The notes: generated from the sequence alone by a model not told the origin. 7,099 nucleotides of DNA from Chlamydia avium 10DC88 (GCF_000583875.1 NZ_CP006572.1:1-7099), one strand, 5' to 3'. Numbered from the stretch's first letter, positions 1 to 6,145 are shown. Numbers and translations are program-made.

Positions 1-646
1 ATCCGACGTTAGCAACAGCTGTTTTTAAAGAACATAGGTTAGGAACACCAGAAGAATATCCATAGCTTATAGCACAAGGTTGAGTATCACCTTCCTTGAC
101 TAGAGATAGAACAACAGTTCCTTCCATTCTAGAAGCTATGATATCGACGAATACTAGAAACATGCTATTGATATTGTCTGGAGTAATTGTGAATTTCCCA
201 ATTTCTGTTCCACCATTAAGGGTATTGATGTTGTATTTAGTAAATAAACCATTGCATTGGATTTTTTCTGATATAGAAAAATGTTTGAATGCTTTGGTTA
301 TAGATAAGGTAGGATCAGATGTTATTTTATCTGTAACGTCTTGGACCAAACTGTTAGTTAAGTTTTCAACAATTTCACTTATTAATTCGTTTTGTATGCT
401 TCCTAATATAGCATCCGAAATTTGATCAGGATCAAGAGATACATTGATAGTAGCATTTTGGTTATCAGTATTTGTAATATCAAATTTGATACCATTTGTT
501 GCTTGGAATGTTGCTGCTACTGGAGTTGTTGAAGTCCCAAGTATAATTTGTTTGTCTCCTAAGACATCAGTCATTTGACCGAGTTTAATATTATCTGCAA
601 ATACGCAATTTTGTGTGTTATTTAAATAAAAACCAGAATTACCCAT
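1..646 (-). CDS. pgp3: Pgp3 secreted virulence protein, C-terminus cut by window edge
   Basis: Reading the minus strand from ATG at 646-644 gives 215 uninterrupted codons running off the left edge. The start [20 protein letters not shown] matches the C. trachomatis Pgp3 start almost residue for residue, and blocks such as QCNGLFT (130-136), GGTEIGKF (145-152), DIIASRMEG (168-176) and [10 protein letters not shown] (191-200) are also conserved. The family protein is 264 aa, so about 49 C-terminal residues are missing here. Pgp3 is known as a trimer with an N-terminal beta domain, a helical coiled-coil stalk and a TNF-like C-terminal domain; it is found in the chlamydial outer membrane complex and secreted into the host cytosol. 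The middle (about 75-125) is the least conserved part and fits the helical stalk. No classical signal peptide is visible. It follows pgp2 after 54 bp containing an inverted repeat. In C. trachomatis its expression depends on Pgp4. Confidence 0.96.
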   Translation of the reverse strand, partial: MGNSGFYLNNTQNCVFADNIKLGQMTDVLGDKQIILGTSTTPVAATFQATNGIKFDITNTDNQNATINVSLDPDQISDAILGSIQNELISEIVENLTNSLVQDVTDKITSDPTLSITKAFKHFSISEKIQCNGLFTKYNINTLNGGTEIGKFTITPDNINSMFLVFVDIIASRMEGTVVLSLVKEGDTQPCAISYGYSSGVPNLCSLKTAVANVG

Positions 647-678
647 AATTAAAACTCTTTTTAATTCGAGTTTTAATT
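647..678. promoter_or_regulatory. 11-bp inverted repeat abutting the pgp3 start codon
   Basis: The plus strand reads AATTAAAACTC (647-657), a 10-nt spacer, then GAGTTTTAATT (668-678), a perfect inverted repeat. In a minus-strand transcript the hairpin would end one base before the pgp3 AUG. The only Shine-Dalgarno-like purine run, AAAGAG (about 661-656), lies across the loop and the start-proximal arm. It could be a translational hairpin in read-through mRNA, or an operator. Its function is inferred; the repeat itself is directly seen. Confidence 0.5.
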
Positions 679-698
679 TAATTTTTTTTGGCGATCAA
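670..698 (-). promoter_or_regulatory. Possible sigma-66-type promoter for pgp3
   Basis: On the minus strand TTGATC (698-693) is followed after 17 nt by TAAAAC (675-670). Each hexamer matches four of six consensus bases of a -35/-10 pair. The -10 falls in the outer arm of the inverted repeat before pgp3, so a protein on that repeat would block it. In an AT-rich region such matches arise easily, hence low confidence. Confidence 0.25.
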
Positions 699-700
699 TA

Positions 701-1741
701 TTAATTATTGTCTGATCTTTGAATTGTTTTGTTTTTTGATATTTGTTGGAATTTGTCTTTGTTTAAGTAAAAAACTTCTTTTTTCGCGATAGTCGATCCT
801 TGTAATCTTTCGTGTCTATTTAACCATTTCAATTCGATAGCGATTTCAACACAGCGATTAATAGCAGCTTCTATTTTTTTCCAATTTCTAGAGGTAATAT
901 ATCTATTCATTCTGAGGGTGTAAGACAAAGTTTCGAAACCTATCTCTATTTTATCTGGCCATTCCTTAATTCCTGAACTATTCATCTTTTTTCGTGTAGC
1001 TGTACTTACAATCCAATCTATGAATGTATAAGTAAATTTAGATGCATTTGGGAACCTTAATTTAATTTCCTGATACATATTAGCAGGCTTTAGAACAAAA
1101 TATGAGTCAATTTGGTCCACAATGATTGGACAAGGTTCTATGATGAATCCTTTATGTTTTTTAGAAATTAAATTTAAAAAGGGTTCTTCATCTAATGCTT
1201 TATTTTCTTTTGGAGTTAATCCTTCCCATCCTTCACAAATACGTAGAATGGGTGAAAAAGTTTGATATCTGTCGACAACTTCTTCTCCTTTATTCCATCT
1301 TTTTCTAGTTGCAACTATGAGGTAAGGTTCATTTCCTAAATGGTATAAAGCTTCTAAAGCTATTAAAGCTTCTTTACCCCCGAACTCATTTTTATTTCTT
1401 GAAGTTTTGTATTTTTTTACTCCATATGCTTCTAGGTATTCTGATTTGGTAAATTTGATTCTGGGAATAATGCCTTCAAATTTGAAGGTATTTGTTTCTC
1501 TAGATAAATAAGAACCTTCTAAATTTCCTCGATAATTTGTAGCAGTGAGGAGCTTCTGGATTGCTGCTAGAGCATGATAATGAGATGGTTGTAAATCTAG
1601 CCCTATTACTTCAATCCGAGATTCAGTACAGATATTTGAAAATAATTCTAATTGTTCTTCTGATAACTGAGGTTTTCTTCCAAATTTTTGATTTTCTAAG
1701 TGTAGAGAACTTTTAATGACTTGATTTTCTGATTTTACCAT
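701..1741 (-). CDS. pgp2: Pgp2 plasmid maintenance protein
   Basis: A 346-aa protein starting at ATG 1741-1739; the C. trachomatis homologue is 354 aa. Strong conservation is visible in HLENQKFGR (14-22), EVIGLDL...SHYHALAAIQ (44-62), LLTATNYRGN (64-73), FEGIIPRIKFTK (88-99), YGVKKYKTSRNK (106-117), EALYHLG (130-136) and RMNRYITSRNWKKIE (277-291). No enzymatic motif, signal peptide or membrane segment is evident, and the biochemical role is not known. Genetic work in C. trachomatis lists Pgp2 among the proteins needed for plasmid maintenance, so a role in replication or copy control beside the helicase is a reasonable inference. Its start overlaps the end of pgp1 by 7 nt (ATGGTAA), which suggests translational coupling; upstream there is only a weak AGAAAGA. 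Lengths differ from C. trachomatis mainly near the N-terminus and in the 170-195 region. Confidence 0.95.
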   Translation of the reverse strand: MVKSENQVIKSSLHLENQKFGRKPQLSEEQLELFSNICTESRIEVIGLDLQPSHYHALAAIQKLLTATNYRGNLEGSYLSRETNTFKFEGIIPRIKFTKSEYLEAYGVKKYKTSRNKNEFGGKEALIALEALYHLGNEPYLIVATRKRWNKGEEVVDRYQTFSPILRICEGWEGLTPKENKALDEEPFLNLISKKHKGFIIEPCPIIVDQIDSYFVLKPANMYQEIKLRFPNASKFTYTFIDWIVSTATRKKMNSSGIKEWPDKIEIGFETLSYTLRMNRYITSRNWKKIEAAINRCVEIAIELKWLNRHERLQGSTIAKKEVFYLNKDKFQQISKNKTIQRSDNN

Positions 1742-3108
1742 GATTCTTTCTGAATAGAAAATTTTCCTATTGATGCTGAGAATTTCAAGTTAGTTGAAAA
1801 AACAGAACCATGTCTATTTTTCCCCACAATAATTTCTGCTACACCTTTGGATCCTTCTTGAGAAGAAGAATCTTTCCTATGGATAAACAGAATAACATCA
1901 GCATCTTGCTCTATTTGACCGCTGTCTCTAAGATCTGATAGCATAGGTCTTTTATCTACTCTATCTTCAACCTTTCTAGACAATTGAGATAAACAAATAA
2001 TCGGAATTTGTAATTCAACAGCCAACTTTCTTAGTTCTCTAGAAATTTCAGCAATTTCATTTTGTCTATTTTCAGATTTTTTAGGAGGACTGATTAACTG
2101 CAAATAATCTATAAATAAAGCATCAATAGCATAGTCATTCTTTAAAGCTCTAGATTGATTGATTAATGAATGTAAGTTAGTGCATTTGTTATCACAAATA
2201 AAAAAGGGAATATTTTTTAAACGAGTATCGAGTTGTTCTATCTTTGCTAAAATATCTCTAGAAAAGTTCCCTCTTTTTAACTGTTCACAAGAAACTTCAC
2301 TCAAATTGGATATAATGCGCTCAACAATTTGATTAGGACTCATTTCTAAAGAAATAAAACCAACAGACTTTTTTTGATCTAACACAAGGTTTAATGCCAT
2401 ATCGATAGCAAAAGCTGTTTTCCCCATAGCTGGTCTAGCAGCTAATACAATAAAGTTACCCTGCGACAAAATAATGCTATGTTCATCTATAGATGCATAG
2501 CCTGTTAGTAAACCATCAACATAGTCTACATGATATTTCGACCTATAATCATATCGATTTCTTATTTGAGAAATGACACTATTAGATCCATTATTTCCTA
2601 CAGAAAAAATCTCATAAATAGTTCTGCCACATTTTTTTCTTGAATTTTCTGTTTTAGTATGAATAGTGTCTAGTCGTTCTTTGAATTGCTCAACCAAAGT
2701 ATATGGAGAACGTCTATTTGGATATCTTGTAAAATCTTGAAAAGCAGAATCCAAGAATTCTTTTAGTAAACAATTAATATATTGTTCATGCAAGAAGTCA
2801 ATATGTTGATCGAGATCAATAGGTATATCTGCATTTTGGGACATATGAATCAAATAAGAAACATCCATATGCTTATCTAAGTTACGCTTTTTAATCTCTT
2901 CCCAAAGGAGAGCTATAGAAATAGTATCTCTGTGGTTTAAAATATCTCTGATCAATACAAATATATTTCTATGTTTATCAGAAAGAAAATGATGTTCAGA
3001 TAATCTCTGTACGATAGTACGTGCATGTTCATAATAATTTACAGCCTGGCCTAATACAAAAAACTCAACATCTAAAAGCTCTTTTTCTTCTACAGATTGC
3101 TTCATCAT
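1735..3108 (-). CDS. pgp1: Pgp1, DnaB-like replicative helicase
   Basis: A 457-aa hexameric DnaB-family helicase (about 451 aa in C. trachomatis) that unwinds plasmid DNA during replication. The N-terminal DnaB domain (about 10-115) precedes a RecA-like ATPase domain. Visible motifs are Walker A ARPAMGKTA (224-232), the H1a motif SLEMS (253-257) with the catalytic glutamate, Walker B FIDYLQLI (332-339), motif H3 LSQLSRKVE (373-381), the DLRDSGQIEQDADVI segment of H4 (392-406), and KNRHG (430-434), the DnaB arginine-finger region. All key residues are present, so the enzyme looks active. The start has two adjacent ATG codons (3108 and 3105); no Shine-Dalgarno sequence is clear, so M1 or M2 could be used. 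It is the first gene of a probable pgp1-pgp2 unit and is divergent from pgp8 across 93 bp holding a 30-bp palindrome. In C. trachomatis it is reported as required for maintenance. Confidence 0.97.
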   Translation of the reverse strand: MMKQSVEEKELLDVEFFVLGQAVNYYEHARTIVQRLSEHHFLSDKHRNIFVLIRDILNHRDTISIALLWEEIKKRNLDKHMDVSYLIHMSQNADIPIDLDQHIDFLHEQYINCLLKEFLDSAFQDFTRYPNRRSPYTLVEQFKERLDTIHTKTENSRKKCGRTIYEIFSVGNNGSNSVISQIRNRYDYRSKYHVDYVDGLLTGYASIDEHSIILSQGNFIVLAARPAMGKTAFAIDMALNLVLDQKKSVGFISLEMSPNQIVERIISNLSEVSCEQLKRGNFSRDILAKIEQLDTRLKNIPFFICDNKCTNLHSLINQSRALKNDYAIDALFIDYLQLISPPKKSENRQNEIAEISRELRKLAVELQIPIICLSQLSRKVEDRVDKRPMLSDLRDSGQIEQDADVILFIHRKDSSSQEGSKGVAEIIVGKNRHGSVFSTNLKFSASIGKFSIQKESW

Positions 3109-3127
3109 AAAATGACCAGAAAGGGAT

Positions 3128-3158
3128 AATTGATGATTTTCGAAAAGTAATATAATTT
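3128..3158 (+). promoter_or_regulatory. Possible promoter for pgp8
   Basis: The plus strand has TTGATG (3130-3135) and, 15 to 17 bases later, the overlapping boxes TATAAT (3151-3156) and TAATTT (3153-3158). Transcription would begin near 3163, inside the palindrome that follows, and run into pgp8. TATAAT is a perfect -10, but its spacing of 15 is short; the 17-base spacing pairs with a poorer -10. On the opposite strand the same stretch reads TATATT (3154-3149), a candidate -10 for pgp1 without a convincing -35. Confidence 0.35.
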
Positions 3159-3185
3159 ACCTGATTATGGAAATAATCAGGTAAA
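3156..3185. promoter_or_regulatory. 30-bp perfect palindrome between pgp1 and pgp8
   Basis: TTTACCTGATTAT (3156-3168) and ATAATCAGGTAAA (3173-3185) form 13-bp perfect arms around a 4-bp centre GGAA. It lies in the 93-bp region between two divergent genes, overlapping the end of the candidate -10 box, which suits a shared operator for a dimeric repressor. A terminator is less likely because nothing transcribes toward it from a gene end. The role is inferred; the symmetry is directly seen. Confidence 0.55.
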
Positions 3186-3416
3186 ATGACTCACTTATAT
3201 CATGAGGAAACGTGTGCGTAAAGAGAATTCACCGAACCACAACCTAGCAAAAATATTGAATAAACCAATACTCAGATCCTACTCGACACACAAAGAAGCC
3301 GTCTTTATTAAAAATGAAAATATTTGGGAAAAACTAAATAATATATCTTTACTGGAAATAGTACTACTGTGGACATCTTCTCTTAATTATCACACGGCTC
3401 GATCATACAAAGGAGC

Positions 3417-3423
3417 TTTTTTT
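3417..3423 (+). other. T7 run at first pgp8 frame switch, possible slippery site
   Basis: The run TTTTTTT spans GCT TTT TTT of the first pgp8 segment, so in the starting frame it reads T TTT TTT, an X XXY YYZ heptamer of the kind used for -1 ribosomal frameshifting. A -1 step continues as SLEKIG, exactly the family sequence, while the zero frame stops at TAG 3427-3429. RNA polymerase slippage adding one U would have the same effect. Confidence 0.5.
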
Positions 3424-3872
3424 CCTTAGAGAAAATCGGTTTAATTTCTTTAGATATATCTCTACAAGAATTCGCTATGTTAAATCACAATCTAATTTTA
3501 GATTCCATAAAACAAATTCCTACACATCAAGCAGCATGGTCAGAAGGAACAAAGCAAGTTCGTGCAGCAAGTTATATATCCCTAACAAAATTTCTTAATC
3601 GAATCACATCAGGAATTATACCAGTAGCTTTACCATCCAGACAAGAAGCTACAAAAACTTTTTATAAGATAAGAGATTTAGTTAAAACAAAAGCAATGAA
3701 TCAAGAAGAAATAGTAGTTTTTTTAGAAAAACTAAAGCAAATCAATCACAGAGATTGGTTAATAGCCCAAACTCTACTGCAAGGAGCAAAGCGAGCTGCA
3801 GAAGCACTGTCAATAACAACAGATCAAATTTCATTCGAAGAAGGAACTATCTCATTCATTCAAGTCAAAAAT

Positions 3873-3879
3873 AAAAAAA
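3873..3879 (+). other. A7 run at second pgp8 frame switch
   Basis: After AAT the middle pgp8 segment reads AAA AAA ATC TAA and stops at 3882-3884. A -1 step on the A7 run leads into [11 protein letters not shown], the family sequence. The phase is not the classical heptamer (the base before the in-frame AAA AAA is T), so transcriptional slippage or a simple one-base loss fits better than tandem ribosomal slippage. Confidence 0.4.
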
Positions 3880-4244
3880 TCTAAAAATTACAGTCATAAC
3901 CTATCCTCAAAGATTTATGCAATTAATCAAGAATTATATTGGGAATAGAAATGGATTAGTATTCATTACTAAAACAGGAAAAAGTGTGGATCTTAAACAA
4001 TTAGCAGGAACTTTTGCTAAAGCAGGTTCTCAAGCAAATATACCATTTAAAGTTACTCCTCATGTACTTAGAGCTACAGCAGTCACTGAATACAAAAGAA
4101 TGGGTTGTTCTGATTCTGATATTATGAAAGTTACAGGACATTCTTCTTCTAAGATGATCCATGCTTACGACAAATCTATAAGATCAGAAAATGCATCAAA
4201 AAAATATCCCTAATTTAACTATCAATTTCGCACAGAAACAACCT

Positions 4245-4262
4245 ATATAATTAAAATTATAT
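4245..4262. terminator. AT-only palindrome between convergent pgp8 and pgp7
   Basis: ATATAATT (4245-4252) and AATTATAT (4255-4262) form 8-bp arms around AA, in the 48-bp gap between the two gene ends and reaching the pgp7 stop codon. Its place suits a bidirectional terminator, but the stem has no G or C and the surroundings are AT-rich, so the call is weak. Confidence 0.25.
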
Positions 4263-5185
4263 TAAAATATTAAAGGAAATTGAGAAGTTTGATTATTTAT
4301 CGTATTAGTATCATATGCTGAAAGCATTTGCGTCGAAGAAAAACAAGAAACACGCATAATTGCCTCATCTGCACATCCTATTTTTTTCAAATACGCCAAA
4401 GCACTAGCTCTAAGTACATGAGGAGTAACTTTAATAGATAAGTTCATATCATTTTCTGCTAACTTGAAGTAATAATACACTTGATTAATTGCTACCTGTT
4501 GTCCATTTCCAGATATAAACACCCATCCGTCTCTATTCCCAACATAATCCCGCAACTCCTGCATTAAGAAATTAGGATAAACTACTCTAACTTCATTATA
4601 TCTACTTTGACGCTTCTTTATTTTGAAAGTAATCTGATTCTGAGAAAATAACAAATCTTCTGTTCTTAGGGAAATAACTTCACTTAATTTTCTAACTCCT
4701 TGAATAATCAGCTTTCCAATTAAATAATCCCTAAAACTGATTCTCTTAAGAGAATCAAAAAACAATAACCATTCTTGTTTTGAAATAAATTCGGTCTTAA
4801 CTTTATCTCGAATTTTGTAAAAAGTAGAATTGCCAAAATCTCTAGAAGGAATGGCTTGTTTAATAACCCCCTTAGTCAATCTATAAAGAAATTTCGTGAA
4901 TGATATATAACAAGCGGCTCTCGCTTGTTTTGAAGCCTCTGAAACAGGTTTACCGCTACAAGTATGGGTTAAAGACTTGATTCTATTTAAAACATCCCAA
5001 TGATCCACATAAACCAATTTTTCCAGTTTCATAGAAGCATCCAATATTTTATTAGATACTAAAAACCTGATTCCGGAAGCATAATTTTTCCTAGTGATAG
5101 GAGACAGGGTAGCTAACCATACATTAGCTGCTTCTAATACAGTTAAAAACAATCTACTTTTGTGTTGGTAGACCAAATTGCTCAT
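4262..5185 (-). CDS. pgp7: Pgp7 integrase-like protein, paralogue of Pgp8
   Basis: A 307-aa tyrosine recombinase family protein from ATG 5185-5183; C. trachomatis Pgp7 is 305 aa. The frame is open to a TTG at 5212, but the nine added residues have no counterpart in the C. trachomatis start, which aligns at HKSRLFLT just after the ATG. The N-terminal arm/core-binding part (about 8-110) contains [14 protein letters not shown] and [25 protein letters not shown], the latter region almost identical to C. trachomatis. The catalytic part has box I Arg in IQGVRKLSE (R165), HVLR (H256, R259) and a tyrosine in SAYDT (Y291). The GH found in Pgp8 is replaced by CF (281-282), as C. trachomatis Pgp7 also lacks it, so recombinase chemistry may be altered or lost. 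It is convergent with pgp8 and its start faces the origin. In C. trachomatis pgp7 is dispensable, and the Swedish variant carries a deletion in it. A role in resolution or copy control is inference only. Confidence 0.93.
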   Translation of the reverse strand: MSNLVYQHKSRLFLTVLEAANVWLATLSPITRKNYASGIRFLVSNKILDASMKLEKLVYVDHWDVLNRIKSLTHTCSGKPVSEASKQARAACYISFTKFLYRLTKGVIKQAIPSRDFGNSTFYKIRDKVKTEFISKQEWLLFFDSLKRISFRDYLIGKLIIQGVRKLSEVISLRTEDLLFSQNQITFKIKKRQSRYNEVRVVYPNFLMQELRDYVGNRDGWVFISGNGQQVAINQVYYYFKLAENDMNLSIKVTPHVLRASALAYLKKIGCADEAIMRVSCFSSTQMLSAYDTNTINNQTSQFPLIF

Positions 5186-5230
5186 ACTTAGTCTCAATTT
5201 TATAATGTACAAGTCTTGCGTAGACTAAGT
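5186..5230. promoter_or_regulatory. 9-bp inverted repeat flanking the pgp7 promoter region
   Basis: ACTTAGTCT (5186-5194) and AGACTAAGT (5222-5230) are perfect inverted copies separated by 27 bp. The inner copy touches the pgp7 ATG and the outer lies 12 bp from the iterons. Between them the minus strand has TATAAA, a possible -10. The layout suits a pair of operator half-sites, perhaps for Pgp7 or an origin-binding protein; this is inference. Confidence 0.4.
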
Positions 5231-5242
5231 TTTTTTAAACAA

Positions 5243-5330
5243 AAAGTCTACCACCTAAAGTTGCAAAGTCTACCACCTAAAGTTGCAAAGTCTACCACCT
5301 AAAGTTGCAAAGTCTACCACCTAAAGTTGC
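5243..5330. repeat. Four perfect 22-bp tandem repeats, presumed plasmid origin
   Basis: Four identical, directly abutting 22-bp units start at 5243, 5265, 5287 and 5309. Each begins AAAGTCTACC and ends CTAAAGTTGC. Four 22-bp repeats between pgp6 and pgp7 are the established hallmark of the chlamydial plasmid and mark its presumed replication origin, where an initiator would bind. AT-rich DNA lies on both sides (T7 at 5231-5236 region and 5355-5390), suitable for strand opening. No DnaA box was recognised. There are no spacers, so this is not a CRISPR array. Confidence 0.95.
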
Positions 5331-5404
5331 ATTTTCTCTCGAAGTTTTGTAGGTTTAAATTTTTAAAAAGTATAGTAATACTTTTTATTTGATGCTGATA
5401 GGAA
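5331..5404. other. AT-rich origin flank with no gene
   Basis: This stretch between the iterons and the end of pgp6 has very few G or C bases and carries two hairpin sequences described separately. No reading frame of note is present. It could serve as the DNA unwinding element of the origin; that is inferred from position and composition. Confidence 0.4.
5364..5387 (-). terminator. AT-rich hairpin downstream of pgp6
   Basis: TAAAAAGTAT (5364-5373) and ATACTTTTTA (5378-5387) form 10-bp perfect arms around AGTA. In a minus-strand transcript the stem ends in a U run, resembling a weak intrinsic terminator, and it is the second hairpin met after pgp6. It would stop pgp4-pgp5-pgp6 transcription before the iterons. 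A role in origin opening is an alternative. Confidence 0.4.
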
Positions 5405-5412
5405 TCAGCATC
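5391..5412 (-). terminator. Hairpin overlapping the pgp6 stop codon
   Basis: GATGCTGAT (5391-5399) and ATCAGCATC (5404-5412) are perfect 9-bp arms around the tetraloop sequence AGGA. The stem includes the last pgp6 codons and its TGA stop (5407-5405). It has more G and C than its surroundings, so it should be stable in mRNA. No U run follows directly, so termination may need the second hairpin, or it may protect the mRNA 3' end. Confidence 0.5.
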
Positions 5413-6145
5413 TGTAAGAAATGCTGTCTAGAAGTTGGTGAATCAGATTTTTGTTATAATCCGAGAGATCAATACCAGAGTTGATAATTTTCAAAATCTC
5501 AAGTAGTTTTTCTGATAAATATTTATTTCTTCTTTCTACATCAGATTCTGTTGTTATTTTTAATTCAGTATTGTTTCTAAGAGACGGGAGAAACTTATTT
5601 AGGGTGTTTATAGCTGATGTATTAGACATGCCACAGATTTTCCCTAGAACGTTTATTTTTTCCCTAATTGTTCCTTTCCTAGAAGCTAGCAAGTATGCAG
5701 TCTTATAAGGTATTGACTGAAACAAAGACTTCGTATGTTTATCTGGAAGGCTAATGAACAACTCATAATAGCCTAAGGCGTTGTATGCAGAAGATTTTGT
5801 GCGAAATACAATGTTAATCCAAGATGAGAAAGTAGCTTCAGGAGAACACATATTCCTTAAAATCTCTCTTACCTTATAAATTTTTTCTCCGATTAAAAGC
5901 ACATGTTGTTTTTGTATGGATTTTATTTGACCTGTTAACAACTTAATAGTAGCCAAATTATTACTATGATTAGTATCTAATTGTATGTTTTGACTAACTA
6001 CTAAGTTTTCAATTTGTTCATGTTCTTCAGCACTCAATGTTACAGAAAAAATATCTAACGATAGATCTTTCTTTTGAAACTCTTTAGTAGTACTTTCTTG
6101 ATTCTTTCTAAAAAATGCTGATGCTTCTTTCGCTAATTTATTCAC
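5405..6145 (-). CDS. pgp6: Pgp6 plasmid maintenance protein, probable partner of ParA
   Basis: A 246-aa protein starting at GTG 6145-6143 (247 aa in C. trachomatis), with AGGA six bases upstream (6155-6152), which supports this start. MNKLAKEASAFF matches the C. trachomatis N-terminus. Conserved blocks are LLTGQIKSIQKQHVLL (69-84), FRTKSSAYNALGYYELF (114-130), QSIPYKTAYLLASRKG (143-158) and CGMSNTSA (171-178). It appears soluble and largely helical. The GTG overlaps the TGA of pgp5 in GTGA, so translation is coupled. Chlamydial chromosomes carry a Pgp6-related gene beside a parA gene, which supports a ParA/ParB-like partition pairing, though no ParB motif is recognised here. C. trachomatis genetics lists Pgp6 as needed for maintenance. 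The N-terminal 20-65 region is variable, probably a linker. Confidence 0.95.
   Translation of the reverse strand: MNKLAKEASAFFRKNQESTTKEFQKKDLSLDIFSVTLSAEEHEQIENLVVSQNIQLDTNHSNNLATIKLLTGQIKSIQKQHVLLIGEKIYKVREILRNMCSPEATFSSWINIVFRTKSSAYNALGYYELFISLPDKHTKSLFQSIPYKTAYLLASRKGTIREKINVLGKICGMSNTSAINTLNKFLPSLRNNTELKITTESDVERRNKYLSEKLLEILKIINSGIDLSDYNKNLIHQLLDSISYRC

Larger units (their letters stand above)
3202..4213 (+). pseudogene. pgp8: Pgp8 tyrosine recombinase, split by two -1 frameshifts
   Basis: Three consecutive reading frames (3202-3429, then open through 3477-3884, then through 3917-4213) together encode one Pgp8 integrase. Frame 1 ends ...[13 protein letters not shown]; the family sequence resumes in another frame as SLEKIGL from 3423, and after 3879 it resumes again as [13 protein letters not shown]. 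Adding one T to the T7 run at 3417-3423 and one A to the A7 run at 3873-3879 gives 337 aa, against 330 in C. trachomatis. The repaired protein has all recombinase residues: box I Arg at 3792-3794, HVLR at 4061-4072, GH at 4136-4141 and the nucleophile Tyr at 4166-4168. Blocks such as [19 protein letters not shown] and [15 protein letters not shown] are near identical to C. trachomatis, so decay is recent or the frame is recovered by slippage. The start is the ATG at 3202; no Shine-Dalgarno is evident. It is the only plus-strand gene. C. trachomatis studies list pgp8 as needed for maintenance, which makes a true null surprising. Sequencing error in the homopolymers remains possible. Confidence 0.88.

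Noticed and set aside
96..425. Plus-strand 109-codon reading frame
   Set aside because: It lies opposite pgp3, whose protein is clearly recognised on the minus strand; the plus-strand translation resembles no known protein and has no start signals.
3202..4213. Three independent small genes instead of one split pgp8
   Set aside because: The three translations align end to end to one Pgp8 protein with no missing segment, and the starts at 3477 and 3917 are internal methionines of the family sequence.
5186..5212. Upstream TTG start for pgp7 adding nine residues
   Set aside because: The ATG at 5185 gives a length and N-terminus that match C. trachomatis Pgp7, and the extra stretch overlaps the inverted repeat and the possible -10 box.
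5243..5330. CRISPR-like array
   Set aside because: The 22-bp units abut directly with no spacers and sit at the known iteron position of chlamydial plasmids.
5481..5708. Plus-strand 75-codon reading frame
   Set aside because: It is antisense to conserved pgp6 sequence and has no ribosome-binding site; treated as a shadow.
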